64,000 nucleotides of DNA from Arthrobacter sp. 31Y (GCF_000526335.1 NZ_JAFW01000001.1:2542001-2606000), one strand, 5' to 3'. Shown: positions 8,687 through 18,365, counted from the first letter of the stretch. Numbers and translations: made by a program. Notes: a model not told the origin generated them from the letters alone.

Positions 8687-9817
8687 ATGGACCGTATGGT
8701 GTCATCTGCCCGAGATTCGTCAGCAGGGGCCCCGTCCCTGATCAATTGGGACCTGGCCGCCTCTACGGCTGCCCGGCTTGCCCCTCCCGGTCCGGAGCTT
8801 AGCGCCGGCGAGATCGGCAAGGCCGTGGATAATCTGCGCTTCAACGCGGATATCTCCGTCCCGCACGTGCATGACATCACCGGCTTGGATGCCGCGAGGG
8901 ACCTGCGTGATTCGCACGTTCTTGTAGTGGACAGGGCGTCGTGGTCCAAAGCCAATACGCAGAGTTTCGCCGTGATGCTCCAACCCGCGCTGAAAAAGAT
9001 GCTGGACAGCCGCAGCGGAGTGTCCATGACCCCCGCCGCGGCGGCCGCTAGCGGTGCCATCACCGGCGCCCAGCTCGGCACCGTGCTGGCGTTCCTCTCC
9101 AGCAAGGTCCTCGGCCAGTACGATCCCTTTGCTGCGCTGGCCCCGGATTCCAACGTTCCCCCGGGCGGCAGGCTCTTGTTGGTGGCGCCGAACATCATCT
9201 CCGTGGAGCGTGAACTCAACGTGCATCCGGACGACTTCCGTCTCTGGGTTTGCCTGCACGAACAGACTCACCGGGTCCAGTTCGCTGCCGCACCGTGGCT
9301 CCGACACCACATGCTGGACGAGATCGAGAAGCTCAGCGGCAACCTCTTGGGCAACATGGATACGTTGGTTGAACGCGCCGGCGCCGTAGCCAAGTCTCTG
9401 CGGGACCGTAACCCCACGGAGAAGACACCGGGCCGTGGCGCCATTCTGGACCTCCTCCAGAACCCGGAGGAAAAAGCTTCTCTGTCCCACATCACGGCCG
9501 TCATGAGCCTTCTGGAAGGCCACGCCAACGTGGTGATGGATGCCGTGGATTCGAGCATCGTCCCGTCCGTGAAGACCATCCGCCAGCGCTTCAATGAGCG
9601 CGGCAAGGACCGCGGCGTGGTGGAGAAGTTCATCCGCAACCTCCTCGGCCTGGATGCCAAGATGCGCCAGTACACCGATGGCGCCAAGTTCGTCCGCGAA
9701 GTGGTGGCCGTGGCCGGCATGGAGGGCTTCAACCGGGTGTGGGAGTCCGCCGAGTACCTGCCCACCGAAGAAGAGATCCACAACTCCAAGCTGTGGCTTG
9801 AGCGGATGGGGCTTTGA
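8687..9817 (+). CDS. Zinc-dependent metalloprotease (DUF2342 family)
   Basis: 376 aa. The zinc-binding HEQTH motif lies at residues 191-195 in the context LHEQTHRVQF, which is typical of the actinobacterial DUF2342 family (sometimes labelled F420-biosynthesis-associated). No signal peptide is visible, so it is probably cytosolic. Substrate unknown. It lies between dacB and tilS, as in many actinomycetes, and its stop overlaps the tilS start by 4 bp. Confidence 0.88.
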   Translation: MDRMVSSARDSSAGAPSLINWDLAASTAARLAPPGPELSAGEIGKAVDNLRFNADISVPHVHDITGLDAARDLRDSHVLVVDRASWSKANTQSFAVMLQPALKKMLDSRSGVSMTPAAAAASGAITGAQLGTVLAFLSSKVLGQYDPFAALAPDSNVPPGGRLLLVAPNIISVERELNVHPDDFRLWVCLHEQTHRVQFAAAPWLRHHMLDEIEKLSGNLLGNMDTLVERAGAVAKSLRDRNPTEKTPGRGAILDLLQNPEEKASLSHITAVMSLLEGHANVVMDAVDSSIVPSVKTIRQRFNERGKDRGVVEKFIRNLLGLDAKMRQYTDGAKFVREVVAVAGMEGFNRVWESAEYLPTEEEIHNSKLWLERMGL

Positions 9818-11004
9818 GCGTTCCTTCCGGTTCTGCTCCTGGTTCCGCTGGCGGGTCCGCCGTCGGCTCAGTAGCCAAGGGTCGACGTCGGCCCGGGCGT
9901 TTGGCGCCGGTCGTCGGCAAAGCGCGGAAGCAGTTGCAGAACGCCTTGGCCTCCGCGGGCTACCCCTCGCATGTGCTTGTTGCCTGCAGTGGAGGCCCGG
10001 ATTCGTTGGCTTTGGCCGCCATAGCCGCCTACTTCGCCAGGCGTGGTCACGTGGACGGACACCCAGTATCTGTTGCAGGTGTGGTGGTGGATCATCAGCT
10101 GCAGGAGGGCTCTGCGGAAGTCGCCTCCCGCACCGCCGCAGTGCTGCGTGAACTGGGTCTATCTCCGGTGGAAGTGCGCACCGTGGACGTTGCAGCAACT
10201 GGTTTTGGACCCGAGGCTGCGGCCAGGGATGCTCGTCATGCTGCTTTGGAATCCGCTGCATCCGGGCTTGGCTGTGACGCGATCCTGCTCGGCCACACGC
10301 TGGACGACCAAGCAGAGCAAGTACTCCTGGGCTTGGCCCGTGGGTCCGGAACACGGTCACTCGCTGGCATGAGGCCCGCCCGGGGGCGCCTGCTCAGGCC
10401 CTTCCTCGGCCTTCGCCGTGAGGAAACGCTGGAAATTTGCCGGGCGGAGGAGCTCTCTCCCTGGCATGACCCCAGCAACTCCGATCCCGCTTTCGCCAGG
10501 TCAAGGACGCGTGTTGAAGTGATGCCCGTTTTGGAAGAGAAGCTCGGCCCGGGGGTGGCTGAGTCGCTGGCGAGGACCGCTGCAATCCTGCAGCAAGACG
10601 CGGACTTCCTCGAAGACCTCGCCAACGAGACCTATCTCTCACTTGTCCAGCGCGAAGGCAGGGACGCGTGGCTTCCCGAAGACGCCGTCCGTGAGCTGCC
10701 CGCAGCGCTCAGGTTCCGCGTCATCGCGAAGGCGGCGGCCGACGTCGGCGGTCAACAACCCGGCTACGGGCGCCTTCACGCTGCGGAAGCCCTGCTTCGC
10801 CGGCAAGGGTCGGCGGGACCTGTGGAGCTTCCCGGCCAAGTCAGTGTGTTCCGCTTGTCCCTCAATGATTTGGAGCAGGAACGCTCTGTTCCCGCGGGTG
10901 GTTCGTCAGCTGTTTCGGCGGGTGCTGCGGCTGACGGCGTTCCCCGACTGGCCTCCCCCTGTGGGAAGCTAGTATTCCGGCATCAGAAACCGTCCCAACA
11001 GTAG
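9814..11004 (+). CDS. tilS: tRNA(Ile)-lysidine synthase
   Basis: 396 aa. TilS adds lysine to C34 of tRNA-Ile(CAU), switching it from Met to Ile identity, and is essential for AUA decoding. The ATP-pyrophosphatase P-loop SGGPDS is at residues 59-64, followed by LGHTLDDQAEQVLL and the C-terminal TilS region. The proposed TTG start at 9814 overlaps the previous stop. The first 30 residues are low-complexity, so a later start cannot be excluded. Confidence 0.93.
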   Translation: MSVPSGSAPGSAGGSAVGSVAKGRRRPGRLAPVVGKARKQLQNALASAGYPSHVLVACSGGPDSLALAAIAAYFARRGHVDGHPVSVAGVVVDHQLQEGSAEVASRTAAVLRELGLSPVEVRTVDVAATGFGPEAAARDARHAALESAASGLGCDAILLGHTLDDQAEQVLLGLARGSGTRSLAGMRPARGRLLRPFLGLRREETLEICRAEELSPWHDPSNSDPAFARSRTRVEVMPVLEEKLGPGVAESLARTAAILQQDADFLEDLANETYLSLVQREGRDAWLPEDAVRELPAALRFRVIAKAAADVGGQQPGYGRLHAAEALLRRQGSAGPVELPGQVSVFRLSLNDLEQERSVPAGGSSAVSAGAAADGVPRLASPCGKLVFRHQKPSQQ

Positions 11005-11035
11005 CCGCACCCGAGCATCAAAACAGGAGCCATTG

Positions 11036-11587
11036 GTGGATTCAAACGACGTCCAGGCAGATCTCAAGCACGTTCTTTACACCAAAGAGCAAATCCAAAC
11101 GCGTATCGCGGAACTTGCGGCGCAGATCGACAAAGACTACGAAGGCCGCGACATCCTCATTGTCGGCGTCCTTAAGGGTGCGGTCATGGTCATGGCTGAC
11201 CTCGCACGTGCGCTGCACAGCCACGTCAGCATGGACTGGATGGCAGTCTCGTCCTACGGCTCGGGCACTCAGTCCTCGGGTGTTGTCCGGATCCTGAAGG
11301 ACCTCGACACCGACCTCATGGGCAAGGACGTCCTGATCGTCGAGGACATCATCGACTCCGGCCTGACCCTGTCCTGGCTCAAGTCCAACCTCGAATCCCG
11401 AGGCACGGCCAGCGTTGAAATCTGCACGGCTTTCCGCAAGCCGACCGCCGCCAAGGTGGAAATCGACGTCAAGTACATCGGCTACGACATCCCTAACGAA
11501 TTCGTGGTGGGCTACGGCTTGGATTATGCCGAGAAGTACCGCAACCTGGACTTCGTGGGCACCCTGGCTCCGCACGTTTACGAGTAG
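11036..11587 (+). CDS. hpt: Hypoxanthine phosphoribosyltransferase
   Basis: 183 aa from GTG 11036, preceded by AGGAGC (a TTG at 11033 is the alternative). It salvages hypoxanthine and guanine to IMP and GMP using PRPP. The PRPP-binding loop VLIVEDIIDSGLT is at about 99-111, and the flexible-loop Ser-Tyr region (SSYGSGTQSSG) precedes it. It closes the dacB-tilS block. In most relatives ftsH follows directly; here a repeat-bounded insertion separates them. Confidence 0.94.
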   Translation: MDSNDVQADLKHVLYTKEQIQTRIAELAAQIDKDYEGRDILIVGVLKGAVMVMADLARALHSHVSMDWMAVSSYGSGTQSSGVVRILKDLDTDLMGKDVLIVEDIIDSGLTLSWLKSNLESRGTASVEICTAFRKPTAAKVEIDVKYIGYDIPNEFVVGYGLDYAEKYRNLDFVGTLAPHVYE

Positions 11588-11613
11588 GCCCTCTACTGCA
11601 CACCGCCTTCGCC

Positions 11614-12032
11614 GCGTCCTTTTCCGCCGTTCGCACCCGTAACCTCTGGTGCGTGTGGCGGGATTGGGTGCGGTGTTGGTGCTTAAGGGGTGCGATGGGC
11701 GGTAGCAGGTGCGGATAGTGGCAGCGGGCGCTGATTGTGTTCCCTTTTTTGTCTTGGAATGCGTTCGTGCTGGCGCGTCCTTTTCCGCCGTTCGCACCCG
11801 TAACCTCTGGTGCGTGTGGCGGGAACGGGTGCGGTGTCGGTGCTTAAGGGGTGCGATGGGCGGTAGCAGGTGCGGATAGTGGCAGCGGGCGCTGATTGTG
11901 TTCCCTTTTTTTGTCTTGGAATGCGTTCGTGCTGGCGCGTCCTTTTCCGCCGTTCGCACCCGTAACCTCTGGTGCGTGTGGCGGGAACGGGTGCGGTGTT
12001 GGTGCTTAAGGGGTGCGATGGGCGGTAGCGGG
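11614..12032. repeat. 161-162 bp tandem repeat, about 2.6 copies
   Basis: The block beginning GCGTCCTTTTCCGCCGTTCG starts at 11614, 11775 and 11937, a period of 161 and then 162 bp (the third gains one T in a T-run). The copies are nearly identical; the third is partial and ends about 60 bp before the lipoprotein start. Each unit carries a stem made of CGCACCCGT and ACGGGTGCG. No gene is convincing here: long minus-strand open frames are artefacts of the repeat. A related copy lies inverted at 14082-14143. Confidence 0.85.
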
Positions 12033-12090
12033 TGCAGCTATCGGTCCGCGAACCCTGCCGCATCGGAGACCCCTCGCGCTAAACTGGACC

Positions 12091-12909
12091 ATGACCGGTG
12101 CTCCTGCCCGTCTCTTGACGTGGCTCGCCGTCATGGCGACACTCCTCACGGCCTGCACTCCTGCGGTCGATCTCACTGAGGCCGATGCCGGGCAGCCAAT
12201 TGTGTCCTCTTCCGCTGCGCCAACCACGGGTGACGTCGAGGCGGTGCCGTCAACGAGCGCCACGCAAACTCCCGCACCTCCTCAGCCCGCACCTCCGCCT
12301 GTTGTACCTCAGGCCTTCGCTCTGAACCTTTACCAAGAGGGGGACTTCGTCCCGCAGTACACCTTTGACTGGTGTGTTGCCGCGAGCATCCAAATGGCAC
12401 ACAACCTCATCGATGACACCGGCGGCGGAACATGGGCATCCTCCGCACAGCAAAGCGAGTTGTGGGAGATGGCCCGTGCACGTTCCTCGAATTCATTCAA
12501 CGGTGCCAACCCTCGGGGCTGGGCGCAGGTGTTGACTGAGGTTGGAATGGGACCGTACGCGGTGGTCAGCGTCGCAACCTACGAGGACACGCTGCAGACG
12601 GCGGCGCGAGCAATAGCCGAAACTGGCCGGCCGGTGGGGTTGGTCATGTGGAGCGGCCGGCACGCTTGGGTGATGAGCGGCTTTGAGTCCATAGGTGATC
12701 CCGCGCAGTTCCCGGAGTTCCAGGTGACGGGGATTCGAGTCCTGGATCCGCTCTATCCTCACGGCAGCGGGCAGTGGGGCGCCTCTCCTGAGCCCAACAG
12801 TCTGCTTACTCCGGAGCAATTGGCCACGCAATTCGTGGTCCGTGAGCCCCGGCGCTGGAGCAGTGACCTGCCCACTGGCTACTTGCTGGTGCTTCCGGTC
12901 GCGGCCTGA
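12091..12909 (+). CDS. Lipoprotein with C39-like (papain-fold) peptidase domain
   Basis: 272 aa from ATG 12091. A type II signal peptide ends in the lipobox LLTAC at about 18-22, followed by a Thr/Pro-rich linker to about 75. The globular part has a plausible Cys-His-Asp triad: Cys95 in DWCVAASIQM, His191 in GRHAWVMSGFE and Asp219 in RVLDPLYP. This order and spacing fit peptidase C39-like or papain-like domains, probably acting on the outer face of the membrane. Substrate unknown. It lies between the tandem repeat and the AbiEi-like gene. Confidence 0.75.
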   Translation: MTGAPARLLTWLAVMATLLTACTPAVDLTEADAGQPIVSSSAAPTTGDVEAVPSTSATQTPAPPQPAPPPVVPQAFALNLYQEGDFVPQYTFDWCVAASIQMAHNLIDDTGGGTWASSAQQSELWEMARARSSNSFNGANPRGWAQVLTEVGMGPYAVVSVATYEDTLQTAARAIAETGRPVGLVMWSGRHAWVMSGFESIGDPAQFPEFQVTGIRVLDPLYPHGSGQWGASPEPNSLLTPEQLATQFVVREPRRWSSDLPTGYLLVLPVAA

Positions 12910-12923
12910 GTCAGCCGGGTGCC

Positions 12924-13901
12924 TTAAGCCGCACGCACGGAGTGAAGACCGCCGTCGTTCAAAATGCGTGCGAACACGCGTGGGTTCATCATGTCGGACC
13001 AGTCCCAGCGAATGACGGTAAGCCCCAGTGCCCGCAAACCATTTTCTCTGGCCTTTTCCGCCATGACTGCTTGCTGGATGGTCTGGTTTCCCCGCAACTC
13101 ATGTCGCAAGTATTTTCCTTGCCCATCGAATTCCCCCACCAGATCGAGTTCGGGCCACCAGAAATCAGTTCGGGCAGTTCGTCCGTTTCTCAGCGTAAAA
13201 GCGCCTTGGAGGCTGGGCATGGGGTAGTTGAGCAAGATCATTTGGGCTCGACTCATGGATTCACCCACTGATTCGGACTTTTCTGAAGAGAGTTCCAGAA
13301 TCGATTGGGCACGTCGTCTCCTTGAGGCACTGGTGAGAGCGGAAGTAGCTTCGGCCAGTTCGTCCATGCGCGCCGGTGGCCCCCACGCCTTGTCCTTGTT
13401 CCAATCGCCGGCCTCAAAAGCGTCGCCCAACCTTTGATTTCTTCGACTGGAGTCCACAACGGACAAGGCCTCGGCAAAGTTCAGTGCAGCCGCCAGCTCG
13501 ACTGTGGTGCGGACCTTGTCTGTGACTTGGAAGGAGCCCAGCTGGGCCTGCCCGCTATCGAGGGAGCCCAGACTTCTCCGGATTCCGTGCTTTGACCTGC
13601 CGCCCCTTGGGTCATCAGTGACGGTGCATAAACGCTTCGGCACACTCACTATGCCCAGCCCCCACAAGAGTGCGGCCGTCTGCAAGTTGAAGAGGGGAGG
13701 TGTCTTGGCCGCATTGACCAGTGCGGCTGCTTGAAGTCCGTGCCGCTGGCGCTCGTTCAATTGCGCCCAATAGGCAGCGCGAATATAAGCACCCCGTCGA
13801 ATCCGAACAAGCTCGCCACGTTTGGCCTGCTTCGCAAGGTATCGGGCGTCCTGTCCAATGCGCGTCGCATCTGAAGCAAGTATGAGTTCCGGAATGGCCA
13901 T
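12924..13901 (-). CDS. AbiEi-type winged-helix protein with DUF559-like C-terminal domain
   Basis: 325 aa from ATG 13901 (MAIPELIL); the frame stays open further upstream, but that part crosses repeat DNA. Residues 10-60 (ARYLAKQAKRGELVRIRRGAYI) match the wing-helix start of AbiEi-like antitoxin domains. The C-terminal 100 residues contain WWPELDLVGEFDGQGKYLR, resembling DUF559/restriction-endonuclease-fold proteins (E-x-D...E-D). Such orphan genes are common in Actinobacteria and usually lack an AbiEii toxin; none is adjacent here. It may be a regulator or nuclease and not an antitoxin. Convergent with the lipoprotein gene. Confidence 0.75.
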   Translation of the reverse strand: MAIPELILASDATRIGQDARYLAKQAKRGELVRIRRGAYIRAAYWAQLNERQRHGLQAAALVNAAKTPPLFNLQTAALLWGLGIVSVPKRLCTVTDDPRGGRSKHGIRRSLGSLDSGQAQLGSFQVTDKVRTTVELAAALNFAEALSVVDSSRRNQRLGDAFEAGDWNKDKAWGPPARMDELAEATSALTSASRRRRAQSILELSSEKSESVGESMSRAQMILLNYPMPSLQGAFTLRNGRTARTDFWWPELDLVGEFDGQGKYLRHELRGNQTIQQAVMAEKARENGLRALGLTVIRWDWSDMMNPRVFARILNDGGLHSVRAA

Positions 13902-14365
13902 AAGTTCCACGTTTCCCGGTTCTGTGCGAAGTCGAAAGCACCCGTCCGAGCTATGTGGAAAAACAGCTTGAAGACCACACGGAAGAACCAAAGTTATGCA
14001 CACCAAATTGCGCTGGTAGTGCGAACGTGCTTCCCAGACCCGCACCCGTTTCCGCTGAGCGCGCCCTTTCCTCAACGTGCCCGCACCCGTTTCCGCCATT
14101 CGCGCCAGTGGTTACGGGTGCGGATGGCGCGAAGGGGTGCGCCGGTAGCCAGACATCACCGCTCCACACCACCTGAGCAACGCAAAACCCCTGTTCCAGC
14201 ACACACAACGCGAGTATCCTGTGTACGCCCAGAGGGAACTTTTGGACTTTCCGATGCGTGAATTACTGGGAACGGTGTATAGCTTGAAACTGAAGCAGCA
14301 CCACTCGCGCGCAGAAGTTGCGCCTTGCAGCACTACCAGGAGGGACGGGGCAAAACCCCGATCAG
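13902..14365. other. Gene-free region upstream of ftsH with inverted repeat copy
   Basis: 464 bp without a convincing gene. It holds the divergent promoter regions of the AbiEi-like gene and ftsH, and repeat DNA at about 14041-14143. I could not settle on a -35/-10 pair for ftsH. AGGAGGG at about 14338 lies 21 bp before the chosen ftsH start. Confidence 0.6.
14082..14143 (-). repeat. Inverted, diverged copy of the 161-bp repeat core
   Basis: The reverse complement of the core of the 11614-12032 repeat aligns over about 60 bp at roughly 80% by eye. It shares CGCACCCGTTTCCGCC, the GGTTACGGGTGCG segment and the GTGCGCC end. The stem CGCACCCGT/ACGGGTGCG is kept (14082-14090 and 14114-14122). A shorter fragment (CGCACCCGTTTCCGC) lies at 14041-14055. 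With the forward copies it brackets the lipoprotein and AbiEi-like genes. Confidence 0.7.
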
Positions 14366-16435
14366 ATGAAAGCTAAGAGTTTCTTCAAGGGCCCGGGCAT
14401 CTGGATTGTTGTCGTCGTTGGCTTGCTCCTGGTGGCATTCGCAACACTGGCTCCGGGCGGTTCCACGCGCATTGACACCAAAGATGGCCTCGAACTCCTT
14501 TCCCAAAGCGGGAAGGTTGAGCAGGCCAAGATTTTCGACGCTGAGAACCGCGTTGACCTGGTGCTTAAGGACAACCTGAACCTGGATGGCCAGGACAAGG
14601 GCAAGAATGTTCAGTTCTTCTACGTCACGGATCGTGGTCCGGATGTGGTCAAGGCTGTCACCAACGCCAACCCGGACAAGGGCTTCACGGACCAGCCGGT
14701 GGAGAATAACTGGTTCTCCGGCTTGTTCTCCTTGCTCATCCCTGTGCTGCTGCTTGGTGTCCTGTTCTGGTTCCTGCTTTCCCGCATGCAAGGTGGCGGC
14801 TCCAAGGTGATGCAGTTCGGCAAGTCCAAGGCCAAGCTGGTCAACAAGGACATGCCCCAGGTGACCTTCTCTGACGTCGCCGGCGCTGACGAAGCTGTGG
14901 AAGAGCTTCAGGAAATCAAGGAGTTCCTCCAGGAGCCGGCCAAGTTCCAGGCCGTTGGTGCCAAGATCCCCAAGGGTGTGCTGCTCTATGGCCCTCCAGG
15001 TACCGGTAAGACCCTGCTGGCACGCGCTGTTGCCGGCGAGGCCGGCGTTCCCTTCTTCTCCATCTCCGGCTCGGACTTCGTTGAAATGTTTGTCGGCGTT
15101 GGTGCTTCACGTGTCCGCGACCTCTTTGAGCAGGCCAAAGCAAGCTCCCCGGCCATCATCTTCGTTGATGAAATCGACGCCGTTGGACGTCACCGTGGTG
15201 CCGGCATCGGCGGCGGCAATGATGAGCGCGAGCAGACCCTGAACCAGCTCCTCGTTGAGATGGACGGCTTCGACGTCAAGACCAACGTCATCCTCATCGC
15301 GGCCACCAACCGGCCCGACGTCCTGGACCCTGCGTTGCTGCGTCCGGGCCGTTTCGATCGACAGATCACCGTGGAAGCACCGGACATGATTGGCCGTGAA
15401 CAGATCCTCAACGTCCACGCCAAGGGCAAGCCGATGGCGCCGGGAATCGACCTCAAGGGTGTTGCCAAGAAGACTCCCGGTTACACGGGTGCGGACCTGG
15501 CCAACGTCCTGAATGAAGCCGCGTTGCTGACTGCGCGTTCCAATGCCAACCTGATCGACGACCGCGCGCTGGACGAGGCAATCGACCGCGTCATGGCGGG
15601 CCCGCAGAAGCGCAGCCGCGTCATGAAGGAACTCGAGCGCAAGATCACCGCGTACCACGAAGGCGGCCACGCACTCGTTGCTGCCGCATTGCGTAACTCC
15701 GCCCCGGTCACCAAGATCACCATCCTGCCCCGCGGGCGTGCTCTGGGCTACACCATGGTGATCCCTGAGGATGACAAGTACTCGATCACCCGCAACGAAC
15801 TGCTGGACCAGATGGCCTACGCCATGGGCGGGCGCGTTGCGGAGGAAATCGTGTTCCACGATCCCTCTACGGGAGCCTCCAACGACATCGAAAAGGCCAC
15901 CTCCACGGCCCGAAAGATGGTCACCCAGTACGGCATGAGCGAACGTGTTGGTGCCGTGAAGTTGGGCCAAGGCGGCGGTGAGCCGTTCCTCGGCCGCGAC
16001 GCCGCGCAGGAGCGCAACTTTTCGGACCAGATCGCTTACGTTGTGGACGAGGAAGTGCGTCGTCTGATTGACCAGGCTCACGATGAGGCGTACGCCATCC
16101 TCACCGAGAACCGGGACGTTTTGGATCGTCTGGCACTGGAACTGCTGGAGCGGGAAACTCTGAACCAGCAGGAGATCGCGGATATCTTCCATGACATCCG
16201 GAAGCGTGATTTCCGTGAAATCTGGCTGTCCAAGGAATCCCGTCCGGTCCAGTCCATCCCGCCCGTGGAATCACGCGCCGAAAAGGCTGAACGCGAAGCC
16301 CAGGAAGAGGCCAAGAAGGCCCGCTTGGACGAGCCTTTGGACGTCGTGGCCCCGCACGCCCAGGGGGTCAGCAGCCAGGAGTCATTCCAGGCCCCGCAGC
16401 CCGACGGCGGCAACGACCACCCGCATCACGGCTAA
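14366..16435 (+). CDS. ftsH: ATP-dependent zinc metalloprotease FtsH
   Basis: 689 aa from ATG 14366 ([13 protein letters not shown]). Membrane-bound AAA+ protease for quality control of membrane and regulatory proteins. Two membrane helices (about 10-28 and 118-137) flank an extracytoplasmic domain. Walker A GPPGTGKT is at about 209-216, Walker [10 protein letters not shown] follows, and the zinc site HEGGH lies at 431-435. A Glu/Ala/Pro-rich C-terminal tail is typical of actinobacterial FtsH. A TTG 48 bp upstream is in frame, but the chosen start gives the normal N-terminus. folE follows 10 bp later. Confidence 0.96.
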   Translation: MKAKSFFKGPGIWIVVVVGLLLVAFATLAPGGSTRIDTKDGLELLSQSGKVEQAKIFDAENRVDLVLKDNLNLDGQDKGKNVQFFYVTDRGPDVVKAVTNANPDKGFTDQPVENNWFSGLFSLLIPVLLLGVLFWFLLSRMQGGGSKVMQFGKSKAKLVNKDMPQVTFSDVAGADEAVEELQEIKEFLQEPAKFQAVGAKIPKGVLLYGPPGTGKTLLARAVAGEAGVPFFSISGSDFVEMFVGVGASRVRDLFEQAKASSPAIIFVDEIDAVGRHRGAGIGGGNDEREQTLNQLLVEMDGFDVKTNVILIAATNRPDVLDPALLRPGRFDRQITVEAPDMIGREQILNVHAKGKPMAPGIDLKGVAKKTPGYTGADLANVLNEAALLTARSNANLIDDRALDEAIDRVMAGPQKRSRVMKELERKITAYHEGGHALVAAALRNSAPVTKITILPRGRALGYTMVIPEDDKYSITRNELLDQMAYAMGGRVAEEIVFHDPSTGASNDIEKATSTARKMVTQYGMSERVGAVKLGQGGGEPFLGRDAAQERNFSDQIAYVVDEEVRRLIDQAHDEAYAILTENRDVLDRLALELLERETLNQQEIADIFHDIRKRDFREIWLSKESRPVQSIPPVESRAEKAEREAQEEAKKARLDEPLDVVAPHAQGVSSQESFQAPQPDGGNDHPHHG

Positions 16436-16445
16436 GCTTTCAGCT

Positions 16446-17081
16446 GTGACTCATTTCGACGACGACGACGACCTCGCCGCCGCCCACGGTTCCGCCGCGG
16501 GCTCCACGCACGGCCACAAGGTGGACCGGCCGCGCATTGAAGCGGCTGTCCGCGAGATCCTCTTGGCAATAGGTGAAGATCCTGAGCGTGGAGGCCTCTT
16601 GGACACGCCCAAGCGTGTGGCCAAGGCTTACGCCGAGGTCTTTGCAGGTCTGCATCAGCACCCTGCGGATGTCCTCTCCACCACGTTTGACCTCGACCAT
16701 GAAGAGCTTGTCCTGGTAAAGGACATTCCCTTCTACTCCACGTGCGAGCATCACTTGGTGCCGTTCCACGGAGTGGCGCATGTTGGTTATATTCCGTCAC
16801 ATGACGGCAAAGTGACCGGCCTGAGCAAGTTGGCACGACTGGTGGATATCTATGCGCGGCGGCCTCAGGTGCAGGAACGCCTGACTACGCAGATCGTTGA
16901 GGCGCTCGTGAAGCACCTCAACCCGCGCGGCGCGATTGTCGTCGTCGAATGTGAACACATGTGCATGTCCATGCGCGGCATTCGCAAGCCTGGCGCAAAG
17001 ACCGTCACCAGTGCGGTGCGCGGTCAACTCCATGACCCGGCCACCCGCGCCGAGGCCATGAGCCTCATACTCGGAAGGTAA
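16446..17081 (+). CDS. folE: GTP cyclohydrolase I
   Basis: 211 aa from GTG 16446 (first residues THFDDDDD). Converts GTP to 7,8-dihydroneopterin triphosphate, the first step of folate synthesis. Zinc and active-site motifs [10 protein letters not shown] and [10 protein letters not shown] are intact. The open frame extends back into the ftsH 3' end, but that stretch is a shadow. First of four consecutive folate genes, 6 bp before folP. Confidence 0.95.
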   Translation: MTHFDDDDDLAAAHGSAAGSTHGHKVDRPRIEAAVREILLAIGEDPERGGLLDTPKRVAKAYAEVFAGLHQHPADVLSTTFDLDHEELVLVKDIPFYSTCEHHLVPFHGVAHVGYIPSHDGKVTGLSKLARLVDIYARRPQVQERLTTQIVEALVKHLNPRGAIVVVECEHMCMSMRGIRKPGAKTVTSAVRGQLHDPATRAEAMSLILGR

Positions 17082-17087
17082 AGCACT

Positions 17088-17993
17088 ATGGACTCCCTCG
17101 CTGCAGCACCCGGAACCGGCCCGGCCACAAGCCCGTTGCCGATTCTCCGTAAACCGCGCCCCGCGGCCAGGTTTGAGGACCTGCCGACGGATCGCACGCT
17201 CGTTATGGGAATCCTCAATGTCACCCCGGATTCTTTCAGCGACGGCGGTACTCACCGGACACCGGACACCGCCATCGCCCTCGGCCTGCGGATGTTTTAC
17301 GCAGGCGCGGACATCATTGACGTCGGCGGTGAATCCACCCGTTCGGGCGCTGAACCGGTTTCTCCTGAAGAAGAGCAGCGTCGTGTCATCCCTGTGATTC
17401 AGGCGCTGGTGAAGGCCGGCGCTCTGGTCAGCATCGACACCATGCACACGTCCACCGCGGCGGCTGCCATTGATGCGGGTGCGGCCATCATCAACGATGT
17501 TTCCGGCCTGACGATTGAACCGGACATGCCCGAGCTCGTTGCCCGGACCAAGGTTCCCTACATCCTGACGCACCGCCGTGGCGACGCCTTGACCATGGAC
17601 AGCCTTACGGAATACGGCAACGTCACCGAGGACGTGGTGGCGGAGCTGAGCGGCGTCCGCGACAAGCTGTACGCAGCAGGTGTTGCACCGGAGCAGATCA
17701 TCATCGATCCCGGCGTTGGCTTCTCCAAGAATGAAGAGCAGAACTGGGAAATCCTCAGGAACCTTGATCAGCTTTTCTCGCTGGGCCACAAGGTGATGGT
17801 TGCTGCTTCCCGTAAGCGCTTCCTCGGTTCGCTTCTCACAGTGGCTGGAAAGTCCGCTGCGCCCTTGGAGCGCGACGCCGCGACGGCCGCCATCACCGCT
17901 TTGAGCGCCACCAAGGGCGCGTGGGCTGTCCGCGTTCACGACGTCGGCCCCAGCCTTGACGCCGTCAAGGTTTCCGCCCGCATTTCCCGCTGA
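17088..17993 (+). CDS. folP: Dihydropteroate synthase
   Basis: 301 aa. Condenses p-aminobenzoate with dihydropterin pyrophosphate; this is the sulfonamide target. Hallmarks: MGILNVTPDSFSDGG, GGESTRSGAEP, DPGVGFSKN and SRKRFLG. About 35 N-terminal residues precede the TIM barrel. The ATG lies 6 bp after folE, and folB begins immediately downstream. Confidence 0.96.
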   Translation: MDSLAAAPGTGPATSPLPILRKPRPAARFEDLPTDRTLVMGILNVTPDSFSDGGTHRTPDTAIALGLRMFYAGADIIDVGGESTRSGAEPVSPEEEQRRVIPVIQALVKAGALVSIDTMHTSTAAAAIDAGAAIINDVSGLTIEPDMPELVARTKVPYILTHRRGDALTMDSLTEYGNVTEDVVAELSGVRDKLYAAGVAPEQIIIDPGVGFSKNEEQNWEILRNLDQLFSLGHKVMVAASRKRFLGSLLTVAGKSAAPLERDAATAAITALSATKGAWAVRVHDVGPSLDAVKVSARISR

Positions 17994-18005
17994 TTGGATA
18001 CCGCT

Positions 18006-18365
18006 GTGGACAGGATCACGCTGACCGGCGTCACCGCCGTCGGTTATCACGGAGTGTTCGATTTCGAACGCCGTGACGGCCAGCCCTTTGTTGTGGACGC
18101 CGTGCTGCACACGGACTTCACCAAAGCTGCTGAGACGGATGATCTGCAGTACACAGCTCATTACGGTGAAGTGGCTGAACTGATTACCAAGCACATCGAG
18201 GGCGAGCCCTTGAACCTCATCGAGGGCTTGGCTGTCAGGATTGCCGAGGGCATCCTTGAGAACTACAACGTAGCCGCCGTTGATATCACCGTTCACAAAC
18301 CCAAGGCGCCTATCGAGGTCCCGTTTGGCGACGTTACTGTTAGCGTCCACAGGGAGCGGTCATGA
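18006..18365 (+). CDS. folB: Dihydroneopterin aldolase
   Basis: 119 aa from GTG 18006 (VDRITLTGVTAVGYHGV); a TTG at 17994, abutting the folP stop, is the alternative and adds four residues. Cleaves dihydroneopterin to 6-hydroxymethyl-dihydropterin plus glycolaldehyde. YHGVFDFERRDGQPF and the terminal VHKPKAPIEVPF with the conserved Lys are typical. The stop overlaps the folK start by 4 bp. Confidence 0.93.
   Translation: MDRITLTGVTAVGYHGVFDFERRDGQPFVVDAVLHTDFTKAAETDDLQYTAHYGEVAELITKHIEGEPLNLIEGLAVRIAEGILENYNVAAVDITVHKPKAPIEVPFGDVTVSVHRERS

Noticed and set aside
11614..12032. CRISPR array
   Set aside because: The unit is 161 bp with no short repeat/variable spacer pattern and no cas genes nearby.
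11683..12063. Repeat-encoded minus-strand protein with Arg/Thr-rich repeats
   Set aside because: The frame is created by the 161-bp tandem repeat and has no start signals or family.
12924..13901. Complete AbiEi/AbiEii type IV toxin-antitoxin pair
   Set aside because: No AbiEii nucleotidyltransferase gene is adjacent; the lipoprotein gene is convergent and unrelated.
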